Positions 1 to 8,167 of a stretch of DNA of 64,000 bases are shown piece after piece (positions within the stretch are counted from its first letter, which is position 1; each line of letters starts with the position of its first letter). The position numbers and the translations under genes are program-made. This DNA is from Candidatus Sumerlaea chitinivorans (GTDB lineage: Bacteria; Sumerlaeota; Sumerlaeia; Sumerlaeales; Sumerlaeaceae), in the NCBI GenBank assembly GCA_003290465.1, contig CP030759.1, positions 2,926,572 to 2,990,571 of the forward strand. Direction: 5' to 3'. Below the pieces are notes generated by a model. The model saw nothing but the letters and a program-made list of their open reading frames with translations, did not search any database and had not been told where the DNA came from.

Positions 1-177
1 GTCCGTAAAATGCGGGGGTACGGTTGTCCCCTCCCAGGTCACTCCGTAACGGCTGAGCGCCGTAGGATCCGGGTCAACCGTCGCCACAACTTCACAATTG
101 GGAAGTCGTGCGAACCCACGAACATGGGCGCTTCCCATGTCGCCACATCCGATGACTGCGATGCGATGCCTCTTCAT
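1..177 (-). CDS. Gfo/Idh/MocA-family oxidoreductase, N-terminal part
   Basis: This is the first 59 codons of a gene that runs off the left edge. The translation begins MKRHRIAVIGCGDMGSAH and shows the GxGxxG dinucleotide fold of NAD(P)-dependent sugar or inositol dehydrogenases, followed by a second strand ending EVVATVDPD, whose acidic end suits NAD binding. The start is ATG at 177 with AAGGA about 10 bases upstream. The gene starts 22 bases after the pseudopilin stop on the same strand, so the two are probably cotranscribed. Family members oxidise sugars or sugar derivatives; the substrate cannot be told from this fragment. Confidence 0.8.
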   Translation of the reverse strand, partial: MKRHRIAVIGCGDMGSAHVRGFARLPNCEVVATVDPDPTALSRYGVTWEGTTVPPHFTD

Positions 178-199
178 TCGCCAAGAGTCCTTACGTTAA

Positions 200-784
200 T
201 CAGTCCTGTTTGAAGAACGTGATCCCGCCACCCGCTCGGAGTATGTCGCCATTCGACACTGTCCCGTTCGTTGGGTCGTACTTGCCGTTTTCCGGAACTG
301 CCGAGTCGTTGTCCGACGGGCAGCCACACAGATCAAAGTCCAGATCCGGCCCCATACAGCGCAGTGTCCAGCCTGTCTGCCCGTTTAGCAGAAAAGTGTT
401 CGTGCTGTAGACAAAGTAGCGTGGGATCATGCCGTAGTAGTCGTCGTAGTTCTTGTACGGGCAGGTCGTGGACAGCTTCGGTTTACCAGCCTGAAAGACG
501 TCGTTGGGTATGGAACTGATGTACGCCACAGGGGTGGTAAGCAGATGAATTTGAAGTTCCCCCAAGAGGCCCCGAACCGGCACCACAAACGGCATGTACT
601 TGTTGTTGTCGACCACGTAAGACTCAACCGCAGTGGCAAGCGACCGAAGGTCAGCTTTGGCTCGACTAACCTTTGAACGAGTCTGCGCCTCAAGGAAGTT
701 CGGCACAGCAATCGCCGCGAGGATCGCGATAATTGCGACGACGATCAGAAGTTCGATAAGGGTAAAGCCCCGACGTTGCTTCAT
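200..784 (-). CDS. Type II secretion-type pseudopilin (GspG-like prepilin)
   Basis: A 194-residue protein. It starts MKQRRGFTLIELL, the prepilin peptidase motif: cleavage after Gly6, Phe at mature position 1 and Glu at mature position 5. A hydrophobic helix of about 20 residues (IVVAIIAILAAIAV) follows. The globular part carries paired cysteines and ends in an Asp/Gly-rich segment with DPTNGT and a GDILRAGGG tail. From memory, tails like this recur in expanded pseudopilin families of Planctomycetes, Hydrogenedentota and Sumerlaeota. It would be inserted in the inner membrane and assembled into a pseudopilus, or used as a surface-displayed pilin-like protein. ATG start with GAGGTG about 10 bases upstream. 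No secretion-system gene is nearby, so it is an isolated pilin-like gene in front of an oxidoreductase. Confidence 0.9.
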   Translation of the reverse strand: MKQRRGFTLIELLIVVAIIAILAAIAVPNFLEAQTRSKVSRAKADLRSLATAVESYVVDNNKYMPFVVPVRGLLGELQIHLLTTPVAYISSIPNDVFQAGKPKLSTTCPYKNYDDYYGMIPRYFVYSTNTFLLNGQTGWTLRCMGPDLDFDLCGCPSDNDSAVPENGKYDPTNGTVSNGDILRAGGGITFFKQD

Positions 785-1500
785 AGCTAGAGCACCTCAC
801 TCTCTTTCAAATCTGCACGAGTAACTTATTGAATTTACTCATGCTTTATTTTCGCTGGTACAAAAAATCAGGTATTTTATTGTTGGTCAAACAAAAAGAG
901 GCTTCAGGTATCACTTTTTTTTGGGTGAGGGAGAACGCTTTTGGGCTTGTGAATGCAGGCAGCTTCAGCTGTGCCTTCGAATGCCACAGAGAAAGCTAAC
1001 CGTGATTAATTTCGTGTGAGAACAAAGTGCCCCTCACGCGAGTCGTGGCTCGAAAAACGACTTCAATTCGTGTTGCCACTGTCTCATCCGCGCTTAAGGG
1101 TGCGATAAAATTGTGTGCGCTGTTGCCCCGGTGTGTTGCTCCACCAAAATAGCCCTCCTACAAGTTATTGCGCCACATTTGTCAATTTCTCAATGTTTTA
1201 GCAAAATGGCTTGCATACTTACTGTCGGGCTTTCCGCTTTTTGAAGTGGGGGGCCGCACGAGTTAGCTCCCCCAGTGTTGTCAGAGCAGGTAGTAACGCG
1301 GGGATAGAAGTCATGGGAACCCAGTTGAACTGCGCTTGCTCGCTGTCAGATGCGCATCTCGGGAAAATAGCGCTGCCTGCCAAGGGGGCAGAAGGACTCA
1401 TATCATTGCTCGCTCGGCTACGTCTAAGGTTGGCTTTGCACAACGCCCAGACACTCGATCCAACAGAATGGGCATCCCATTAAGGTACGTTGGCTTTGGG
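785..1500. other. Intergenic region without a supported gene
   Basis: About 700 bases between the pseudopilin and the end of the sugar-transport operon, which lie on the same strand. Short open frames here lack family signatures and good ribosome-binding sites. The part next to the pseudopilin is AT-rich and probably holds its promoter. It contains a 6-base inverted repeat (GAGTAA, 10-base spacer, TTACTC) at 819-840. A ten-base direct repeat (GTTGGCTTTG) occurs near 1430 and again near 1489. I see no RNA gene. Confidence 0.5.
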
Positions 1501-2337
1501 TTAACCTTTTAGCCCCGTTGTGGCGATGCCTTGGATGAAAACGCGTTGAGCCATCAAAAAGATCAGGAGAACAGGTAAAATCGAAATGACGGCGCCAGCC
1601 ATCATCATGGGCCAGTTGCTGCTATACTGTGTTTGAAGAAAACTCAGTCCTGCAGTCAGGGGCATTTTTTCGAGGGTATCCAAGTAGATAAGTGGACCTA
1701 AGAGGTCGTTCCAGCTTGCGATGAACGTAAACACGCCTAACGTCGTAAGGGCAGGCTTTGAGAGTGGGACGAAGATACGAAAAAGGATTCCTGGGGGCGT
1801 AAGGCCATCAACAAGGGCCGCCTCGTAGAGATCGCGGGGGATACCAAGAAAAAACTGCCGCAAAAAGAAGACCGCAAACGCGTTGCCAAAGAACGCCGGC
1901 ACCCAAAGCGGGTATTGAGTGTCCTTCCAGCCCAATTTTTGAAACAAGATAAACACGGGGATCAGGGTGGTTTGCCAAGGCACCATCAGGGTGACGAGCA
2001 TCGCTCCAAAGAGCAGACTCCGACCCGGAAAAGCCAGCCGAGCCAATGCAAAGGCGCCCATGGAACACGACAAAAGCACTCCCAAAACGGTTAGCCCAGT
2101 GATCTTGACGCTATTGTAAAGAAACTGTAGCATTGGAACAGCGTCGAAAAGGCGACGATAGTTTTCGATATGAAGATACCGCGGTAAGAATTGCGGGGGA
2201 TACACAAAAGCTTCCTCGAGGGTTTTCACGGAGGTGCTCACCATCCACACGAACGGGAAGATCATCACGAGCGCAATGGCGATCAGCAATACGTAGCGCG
2301 AGCCGACAGACGAGTATGCATGAAGTTTGGTCTTCAT
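1501..2337 (-). CDS. Carbohydrate ABC transporter permease, MalG/LacG type
   Basis: An inner-membrane permease of 278 residues with about six transmembrane helices. The first helix is LLIAIALVMIFPFVWMV. The cytoplasmic EAA loop is clear (EAALVDGLTPPGILFRIFVPL), the site that docks the ATPase. The start is the ATG at 2337, because ATGA overlaps the stop of the preceding permease; a start four codons earlier would be less well coupled. It would form a heterodimeric channel with the permease encoded just upstream and import the sugar delivered by the lipoprotein two genes upstream. No ATPase gene is in this operon, so a shared MsmK/UgpC-type ATPase encoded elsewhere is inferred. Confidence 0.93.
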   Translation of the reverse strand: MKTKLHAYSSVGSRYVLLIAIALVMIFPFVWMVSTSVKTLEEAFVYPPQFLPRYLHIENYRRLFDAVPMLQFLYNSVKITGLTVLGVLLSCSMGAFALARLAFPGRSLLFGAMLVTLMVPWQTTLIPVFILFQKLGWKDTQYPLWVPAFFGNAFAVFFLRQFFLGIPRDLYEAALVDGLTPPGILFRIFVPLSKPALTTLGVFTFIASWNDLLGPLIYLDTLEKMPLTAGLSFLQTQYSSNWPMMMAGAVISILPVLLIFLMAQRVFIQGIATTGLKG

Positions 2338-3269
2338 ACGTGCACCCACCGTTTTTGCGTGAACATCTGAAACGAGGTGATTACCCCAAGGATCGTGAAC
2401 AAAGCCATTCCGATGGTGCAGGCGTAACCCATGTCGAGATGCCGGAACGCATTTTGGTAGAGGTAGTAGACGAGGGTAAGTGTACTGTTGGCTGGCCTGC
2501 CATCGCGTGCCATGATGTAGACTTGATCAAACACTTGGAACGAACCGATGAGTGACGTCACCACGACAAAGAAGAGAACGGGGGAGATACCCGGAAGGGT
2601 GACGTGCCAGAATTGGCGGATTCGATTGGCGCCGTCAATCGAGGCTGCCTCATAGAGCTCGCGCGGAACGTTTTGCAGAGCTGCGAGGAAGATCACCATA
2701 TTATAGCCCAGCCCCTTCCACACGCTCATCGCCATGATCGCCGGCATTGCCGTTCGCGGGTCGTTGAGCCACGCAATCCCTTTTGGCGCAGGAAGACCGA
2801 CGAGCTGGCAGGCGCGTTCGATAAGGAAATTAAACACCCCATAATTGCTGTCGTAAAACCACGTCCAAACAAGGGCCACCGCCACCGTAGACGTTACCAC
2901 TGGCGTGAAATAGAGAGTGCGGAACACTCCTATGCCTCGAAGTGGTACGTTGACCAGTAAGGCCAGAACAAGCGACAATACCACGCCGGTCGGAACGGTG
3001 CCTACCACGAAGTAAAGCGTATTGCCGAGAGCTTTCCAAAACAGGGCATCAGCAAACAGCCGTCTCCAATTTGCCAGTCCCACGAACGCCGGCGGAGTGA
3101 GATTATCCCACCGATAAAATGCTAACCCAAGGGCAACGAGGATGGGACCGAGGAAGAAGAAGACAAGCCCGGCAATGAACGGTCCACTCAGCAACAGACC
3201 CCACTGTCGCTCCAGTCGCGCAAGCGGTGAGCCCCTCCTCAGATGAGGTCGCTTATTTGTTGGTCCCAT
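2334..3269 (-). CDS. Carbohydrate ABC transporter permease, MalF/UgpA type
   Basis: A 311-residue inner-membrane protein with a basic N-terminus, a first helix around residues 28-52 and the EAA loop (EAASIDGANRIRQFWHVTLPG) near residue 215. It is of normal length for the UgpA/LacF family and lacks the long periplasmic insertion of E. coli MalF. The start overlaps the end of the solute-binding-protein gene by 17 bases, and its stop overlaps the start of the second permease (ATGA), so the three genes look translationally coupled. It is predicted to import mono- or oligosaccharides; the substrate is unknown. Confidence 0.93.
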   Translation of the reverse strand: MGPTNKRPHLRRGSPLARLERQWGLLLSGPFIAGLVFFFLGPILVALGLAFYRWDNLTPPAFVGLANWRRLFADALFWKALGNTLYFVVGTVPTGVVLSLVLALLVNVPLRGIGVFRTLYFTPVVTSTVAVALVWTWFYDSNYGVFNFLIERACQLVGLPAPKGIAWLNDPRTAMPAIMAMSVWKGLGYNMVIFLAALQNVPRELYEAASIDGANRIRQFWHVTLPGISPVLFFVVVTSLIGSFQVFDQVYIMARDGRPANSTLTLVYYLYQNAFRHLDMGYACTIGMALFTILGVITSFQMFTQKRWVHV

Positions 3270-4560
3270 GCTTTTGTTCCTGCGCTAAAATTCCATCCAC
3301 CTTTTTCGCCGCATCACGAGCTGCGGCCGCTACGTCCTTCTTGCCAAGCCACACGAGTTCGAGCTCGCTGCGGATCGCGTCTTCCCACTTCCCAAAACCC
3401 CGCGTAAAATCCAGGGGGCGGGCGTATTTCAGCTGCTCAAGGAAGTATTCTTTGCCTTCAACCTTGTGATCGAGGTAGACCTCGGACTCGGCGACCGCAC
3501 GCATCGCAGGGATGGACGTGCCCGAGCGGGCCAAGAGTTCTTGGTATGGACGTGACGCGAAGAACTTTATCAGGCGCCACGCTGCTGGCTTGTTCTTCGA
3601 CTTTGCATACATTGCATTGGCAAGGCCATTAACGGGTGCAGCTTTCTTCTTGCCTTGCGGGAGAGGAACAATCGCCCATTTGAAATGCTGAGCTTCGGAG
3701 AAAGCTTTGAGCATCCAAGAACCTTCTGCTGACATTGCCACGCGATTGGTAAGGAAGATATTGCTCCCGAAGGTGGAGCTTTGAGCGGTGTCAGGTGCAA
3801 CTTTTTCTTTCGTCACAAGCCCAGCATAGAACTCTAAGGCCTCAATCGCCGCTGGCTCGTTCAGCAAGCATTTGGTGCGTTCGATGTTCAGGATTTGCCC
3901 GCCATTTTGCCACACCCAATATCCCCAGTGTACTTCCATAGAGTCGTAGCCGGCATTAAAGCCAAAAATATCGTTGCGCCCATCGCCATTCTCATCCTTC
4001 GTCAGTTTGCGAGCTTTCTCCAGAAAATCCTGCCACGTCCAATCGGGCTTGGGTAACTCCACCCCGAATTTCTCAAATAACGATTTATTGATGTACATTG
4101 CGACGGTGTTGCAGTCCCGAGGCATGCCCCATAATCCGTTGTCGAACTGAAAGATGTCGACCGTTTGCGGGTAAAACGCCGAGAGCGATACGCTTGTGTC
4201 TTTCTCCAGCCACGGACGAAGATTCTCCAGCTGTCCGCGCGCAGCATAGTCGTTCGCGTAACCCCCATTGAGTAAGAAAACGTCCGGCGCACTTCCCGCA
4301 GCCATCTGGGCCTGCAGCTTGTTCCAGTACTCACCCCACGAGCAGTACTCGATCTTCACCTGTATGTCGGGGTTCTCTTTCTCGAAAACTTTTAGCAACC
4401 CCTCTTCGGCCCGAATTTCTTCGGGTAACCCCCAGCGTGCGTAGCGGACAAGTGTTTTCCCAGGGGACGGCGAATCGGATTTTTGCTCACACCCCGCCAG
4501 CAGCGCCGCTGTTGCCAATAGGCTGCATAGCTTAGCCAAGGACCTTGACCGTAGTTTCAT
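3253..4560 (-). CDS. Sugar ABC transporter substrate-binding lipoprotein
   Basis: A 435-residue family 1 solute-binding protein. Starting at the ATG at 4560, the N-terminus is a lipoprotein signal (MKLRSRSLAKLCSLLATAAL) ending in the lipobox LLAGC, with Cys24 as the lipidated residue. The mature part matches the extracellular sugar-binding family: VRYARWG near the start, then AAGSAPDVFLLNGGY, GSWMLKAF and a C-terminal half rich in aromatics. ATGA overlap with the upstream epimerase gene and a GGGAGGG ribosome-binding site favour this start over one 13 codons earlier. It would capture sugar in the periplasm and hand it to the two permeases encoded downstream. Confidence 0.94.
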   Translation of the reverse strand: MKLRSRSLAKLCSLLATAALLAGCEQKSDSPSPGKTLVRYARWGLPEEIRAEEGLLKVFEKENPDIQVKIEYCSWGEYWNKLQAQMAAGSAPDVFLLNGGYANDYAARGQLENLRPWLEKDTSVSLSAFYPQTVDIFQFDNGLWGMPRDCNTVAMYINKSLFEKFGVELPKPDWTWQDFLEKARKLTKDENGDGRNDIFGFNAGYDSMEVHWGYWVWQNGGQILNIERTKCLLNEPAAIEALEFYAGLVTKEKVAPDTAQSSTFGSNIFLTNRVAMSAEGSWMLKAFSEAQHFKWAIVPLPQGKKKAAPVNGLANAMYAKSKNKPAAWRLIKFFASRPYQELLARSGTSIPAMRAVAESEVYLDHKVEGKEYFLEQLKYARPLDFTRGFGKWEDAIRSELELVWLGKKDVAAAARDAAKKVDGILAQEQKHGTNK

Positions 4561-5504
4561 GAGAGTTTCCCTCCCATTGCAAAATCGTCTCTCATCCATT
4601 CAATGGTTTTGGCCAAGCCGTCCGCAAGAGGCACCGCAGGCGACCAGCCCAGCGAGCGGAGGCGCTGGGAATTCGCGCAAGAATGTCTGACATCCCCCGG
4701 ACGCGGCGGCGCGTACTCGATTGGCGAGGTAGAACCTGTGAGGTCTCGGATGATTTCCGCCAAGTGATACACACTCAGACGCTCTCCGCGCCCCACATTG
4801 TAAACTCCTTCTCCTTTTTCCGCTGCAAGAAGATTGGCCGCCACAATGTCCTCCACAAAGATAAAATCTCGCGATTGGAGGCCGTCGCCGTAAATGACTA
4901 ACGGTTCACCTCGCAACGCACGGAGTGTAAAAATGGAAACAGCCGCCGCATAAGGCGATTTGGGATCTTGTCGTGGGCCAAAGACGTTGAAGTAGCGAAG
5001 GCTAACGGTCCTCATCCCATTGCGGCCATCGGCAAGCATGACGTAATACTCCGCTGCCAATTTGCTAATCGCGTAGGGGCTTGCCGGAGCCGGTAGATCG
5101 GTCTCAGAGTGCTTCTCGCGCTCTACGTTGCCATAGACCGCCGATGTGGACGAAAATACAAACCGCTGAACTCCCGCCTTGGCCGCCGCTTCGAGTAGGC
5201 AGATTGTCCCTACCACGTTAATGTGTTCCGTTTCGGTCGGTTTCTCCATGCTCTCTGGGACGCTGACGAGGGCGGCAAGGTGATGGACAACGTCGACCCC
5301 TTGCACAGCGTCGCGAACGGCGGAGCCATCGGTCACAGACGCTTCGATGATTTCTACTTCCAGCCCCTCAAGATTCTCCCGTCTGCCCGTTCGAAAATTG
5401 TCCAAAACTCGTACCCTGGCACCTCGACTTTGCCAAGCTGCGGCGAGATGGCTACCGATGAACCCCGCTCCACCTGTGATTAGAATGTAAGGTGTTTTAG
5501 CCAA
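4557..5504 (-). CDS. NAD-dependent nucleotide-sugar epimerase (GalE/WbpP-like SDR)
   Basis: A 315-residue extended short-chain dehydrogenase. GGAGFIG at residues 11-17 binds NAD, Asp35 ends the second strand (VLDNF), SSTSAVYG near 118-125 holds the catalytic Ser/Thr region, and YAISK at 144-148 is the YxxxK catalytic pair. NVFGPRQ and the YGDGLQSRDFIFVED segment are typical of UDP-glucose or UDP-GlcNAc 4-epimerases. It probably interconverts UDP-hexoses or UDP-N-acetylhexosamines. The start is a TTG at 5504 with AAAGG about 8 bases upstream; no in-frame ATG fits the conserved N-terminus. It is the first gene of the sugar-transporter operon. Other SDR nucleotide-sugar enzymes (4,6-dehydratase, decarboxylase) are less likely but possible. 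Confidence 0.85.
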   Translation of the reverse strand: MAKTPYILITGGAGFIGSHLAAAWQSRGARVRVLDNFRTGRRENLEGLEVEIIEASVTDGSAVRDAVQGVDVVHHLAALVSVPESMEKPTETEHINVVGTICLLEAAAKAGVQRFVFSSTSAVYGNVEREKHSETDLPAPASPYAISKLAAEYYVMLADGRNGMRTVSLRYFNVFGPRQDPKSPYAAAVSIFTLRALRGEPLVIYGDGLQSRDFIFVEDIVAANLLAAEKGEGVYNVGRGERLSVYHLAEIIRDLTGSTSPIEYAPPRPGDVRHSCANSQRLRSLGWSPAVPLADGLAKTIEWMRDDFAMGGKLS

Positions 5505-5544
5505 AGCTTGACCTTTCTTTCGGGAGAATCCAGCGCAAGCCGCA

Positions 5545-5565
5545 CTTTTCTACATACAAGAAAAG
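5545..5565. promoter_or_regulatory. Perfect 7-base inverted repeat between divergent genes
   Basis: CTTTTCT, a 7-base spacer, then AGAAAAG. It lies in the 164-base region between the epimerase/sugar-transport operon on the minus strand and the secreted DUF4832 gene on the plus strand, followed by AT-rich sequence. Its symmetry and position suit an operator for a dimeric regulator acting on both promoters, but no regulator is identified. Confidence 0.4.
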
Positions 5566-5668
5566 AGTAATTATGTTTTTTTTGGTAGACAAAAAGATCG
5601 TGACTCGTTGTACCCTGTCAGTGTCAACACAAAACACGTGTGCGCAAACAACAGGAGGACAGGTAACA

Positions 5669-8167
5669 ATGGCAGCGTTTGGAAAACATGCTCTCGTGTC
5701 GGCTCTCGTGGGCGCAGCCGCGCTTTCTTGGGCTGGAACGTGGGCGCCGGGTATCGCAATCGATGGAAACTTTGACGATTGGGACGGGATTCTCCCTGCC
5801 ATGGTCACGGATCCGAGCGGAGATGGTGGCTCCGGCCGTGACGTCAAGGCTGTCTATCTGGCGAATGACAGCCAGGCGCTTTACATCCGCATCGAAAGTT
5901 ATAACAGCAATGTTTTCGACGGCAATGAGTTCATTGGGATAGACGGCGACAATAATACTGCGACGGGCTTTAATCTTTTCGGCGCTGGCATAGGGTCGGA
6001 TCTGCTGGTGGCTGGCGCTTCGATGTATGGTGAGACGACTGCTAACTTCAATAACGGCCCAGCGACACCCAGTAGTGTGAGTGCGTGGGGCCCCTCAGGA
6101 GCCACCACGAATGTCGAACTTGCAATTCCTCTCTCTACCACGATGCCGGGGAATATCACTCAGGCCTTCCCGGGTGGATTAGGATCCACCATTAAGGTGC
6201 TCTACGGCGATGGGAATAGTGGAGCATGGGACATTGCCGTGGGACTTTATACGCTCGCCACACCCACTCCCTCGCCGGCAACCATTACCATTGATGATTG
6301 TTCGCTCTACGATGATCATGCGAACGCGGCTTTTCGCACGCGTGACGTGAGTAATGTTGGATGTAGTGCAGGGCGATCACGCTTTTCTGCCGGGGGCCCC
6401 GGTGGTCCAACCGACCACGCCCTCGCGACTACCCACTCGCTAAGTACAACGGCGTGGGCAGCGAGCGTGGTTGCAAAGCGCTTCGGTATCCCCAAAAACA
6501 TCCTGGGACATCAAAAGATCACGCTTGACGTCTATGGTGATCCTGCCGCGACGAATAAGAATCTGTGGGTTGGGCTTATCGATGCCGACGGCACTTATTT
6601 TGCGGTAACCGTGGCTTTTCCTACGAGCACGGGGTGGACCACCGTGGATCTTGGTCCCACTAGTACATGGCTTGAGCAATCGGCTGGGTCCGAAGCAGGA
6701 CTCGACCGCAGCAATATCGTAGAATGGCGCATTGGCATGCAAAATCAGGGCGCGAATACCGGTGGAAGTTTTGCCGTGGCCTACGACAATCTCCGGGCCA
6801 TAGGCTCCTTCCAGAATGTAACTTACACCGAAAGCGCTAGCGACGTACCCAATCCCGAGCGAGGAGTTTTCCGTTGGGGAGGAGACATCACCGATCTGAA
6901 CATTGACTATCAGTCGTTTGCCAGCGGAGGAGCCCGTCTCGTTTACAACGACATCCGACTGGACAACTATACTTCGTCCACAATTCCGCAAGCGGTACTG
7001 GATAACATCACGTCGGGGTTTGCCCTCATTCGACAGGCTGGCCTCAAATCGATTGTGCGCATCAAGTACAACGACACCGACCCCTCCCAAAACCCGTCTG
7101 TTCCGCCCAAGGAGGCCTCGCCGACTTACTTAGTTCAGCATCTTGCCCAACTCCAGCCAGTGCTTGAGGCGAATAAAGATGTGATCGCGTATTTCTATGC
7201 AGGAATCATCGGGGCTTGGGGCGAGTGGCATAGCACCTACTACTACCGCGAGCCAAACACCTCCTACGCAGTCTATAACTTGCCATCAGCGTATTGGCGT
7301 CGCTGGGTGATCGATCAGCTCTTGACCTATCTGCCCTCGGATCGTTTTATCCTTATTCGTCGGCCGTGGTTCAAGGATCCTGCCTTTGGGAGTGATGCTC
7401 TCTGGCCGGGCGAACGAGTCACCGAGGAAACCGCCTTCACGACGGCTGGCGTCGCACGCGTTGGCCACCACAACGATGCGTTCTTGGCTTCTGAAGATGA
7501 TTGGGGGACGTATGCAAGTGGAAACGTCGAAGCTCAGAAGGATTTCTTGAGCACCGATACACTTTACGTTCCGATCGGTGGAGAGACTGCGAATCCGGGA
7601 AGCTATGCCACTTGCTCCAACGCAATCGCAGAGATGCAGAGATTACACTGGACGTTCCTTCATCAAGACTATCACCCGACTGTGATCCAAAACTTCCAAA
7701 CCAATGGATGTTGGCCAGAGATTACCAAGCGCCTTGGCTATCGTCTTGTACTCACTTCAGCGACTTTACCTCAAAAGATAGTCTCTGGGCAACCCTTCAC
7801 TGCATTCGTGACGATAGAGAATAGGGGGTGGGCTCCACCTTATTATTACCGCCCCGTGTACTTAGTGGTGACAGATGGTGGCAATACGGCACTCGATACG
7901 ATCCCCGTCCCAGTGGTGGATATTCGCCGAATCAAACCCGGCGAGAGCCACACATGGGGGATCACCGCAACGGCAACTCTCCCTCCGACGCCTCCCTCAA
8001 CGGTGAGTTTAGCGTTGTGGCTCCCTGATCCATCCCCCAGTCTCCAGTCGAATCCTGCCTACAGCTTACGGTTCGCAAACGATGGGACATGGAATAGTAC
8101 CAAGGGGTGGAACGAATTGGGAAGCGTACCAACCCCTGTCCAGATCAGCCGGATCGAATTCGACTGA
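5669..8167 (+). CDS. Secreted multidomain DUF4874/DUF4832 protein with CBM9-like N-terminus
   Basis: An 832-residue exported protein, starting at the ATG at 5669 with AGGAGG about 10 bases upstream; an in-frame start 32 codons earlier has no signal peptide. A signal peptide (about residues 1-22) is followed by a CBM9/DOMON-like beta domain beginning IDGNFDDWDG, then a second beta-sandwich near 200-390 (TITIDDCSLYDD). From about residue 390 the NPERGVFRWGG motif marks DUF4874, a TIM-barrel-like glycosidase relative, with GAWGEWH near 515. DUF4832 follows, and an Ig-like C-terminal region. Proteins with these domains are thought to act on extracellular polysaccharides, but no reaction is established. 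It is divergent from a sugar-transport operon, which suggests a linked role in carbohydrate use. Confidence 0.85.
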   Translation: MAAFGKHALVSALVGAAALSWAGTWAPGIAIDGNFDDWDGILPAMVTDPSGDGGSGRDVKAVYLANDSQALYIRIESYNSNVFDGNEFIGIDGDNNTATGFNLFGAGIGSDLLVAGASMYGETTANFNNGPATPSSVSAWGPSGATTNVELAIPLSTTMPGNITQAFPGGLGSTIKVLYGDGNSGAWDIAVGLYTLATPTPSPATITIDDCSLYDDHANAAFRTRDVSNVGCSAGRSRFSAGGPGGPTDHALATTHSLSTTAWAASVVAKRFGIPKNILGHQKITLDVYGDPAATNKNLWVGLIDADGTYFAVTVAFPTSTGWTTVDLGPTSTWLEQSAGSEAGLDRSNIVEWRIGMQNQGANTGGSFAVAYDNLRAIGSFQNVTYTESASDVPNPERGVFRWGGDITDLNIDYQSFASGGARLVYNDIRLDNYTSSTIPQAVLDNITSGFALIRQAGLKSIVRIKYNDTDPSQNPSVPPKEASPTYLVQHLAQLQPVLEANKDVIAYFYAGIIGAWGEWHSTYYYREPNTSYAVYNLPSAYWRRWVIDQLLTYLPSDRFILIRRPWFKDPAFGSDALWPGERVTEETAFTTAGVARVGHHNDAFLASEDDWGTYASGNVEAQKDFLSTDTLYVPIGGETANPGSYATCSNAIAEMQRLHWTFLHQDYHPTVIQNFQTNGCWPEITKRLGYRLVLTSATLPQKIVSGQPFTAFVTIENRGWAPPYYYRPVYLVVTDGGNTALDTIPVPVVDIRRIKPGESHTWGITATATLPPTPPSTVSLALWLPDPSPSLQSNPAYSLRFANDGTWNSTKGWNELGSVPTPVQISRIEFD

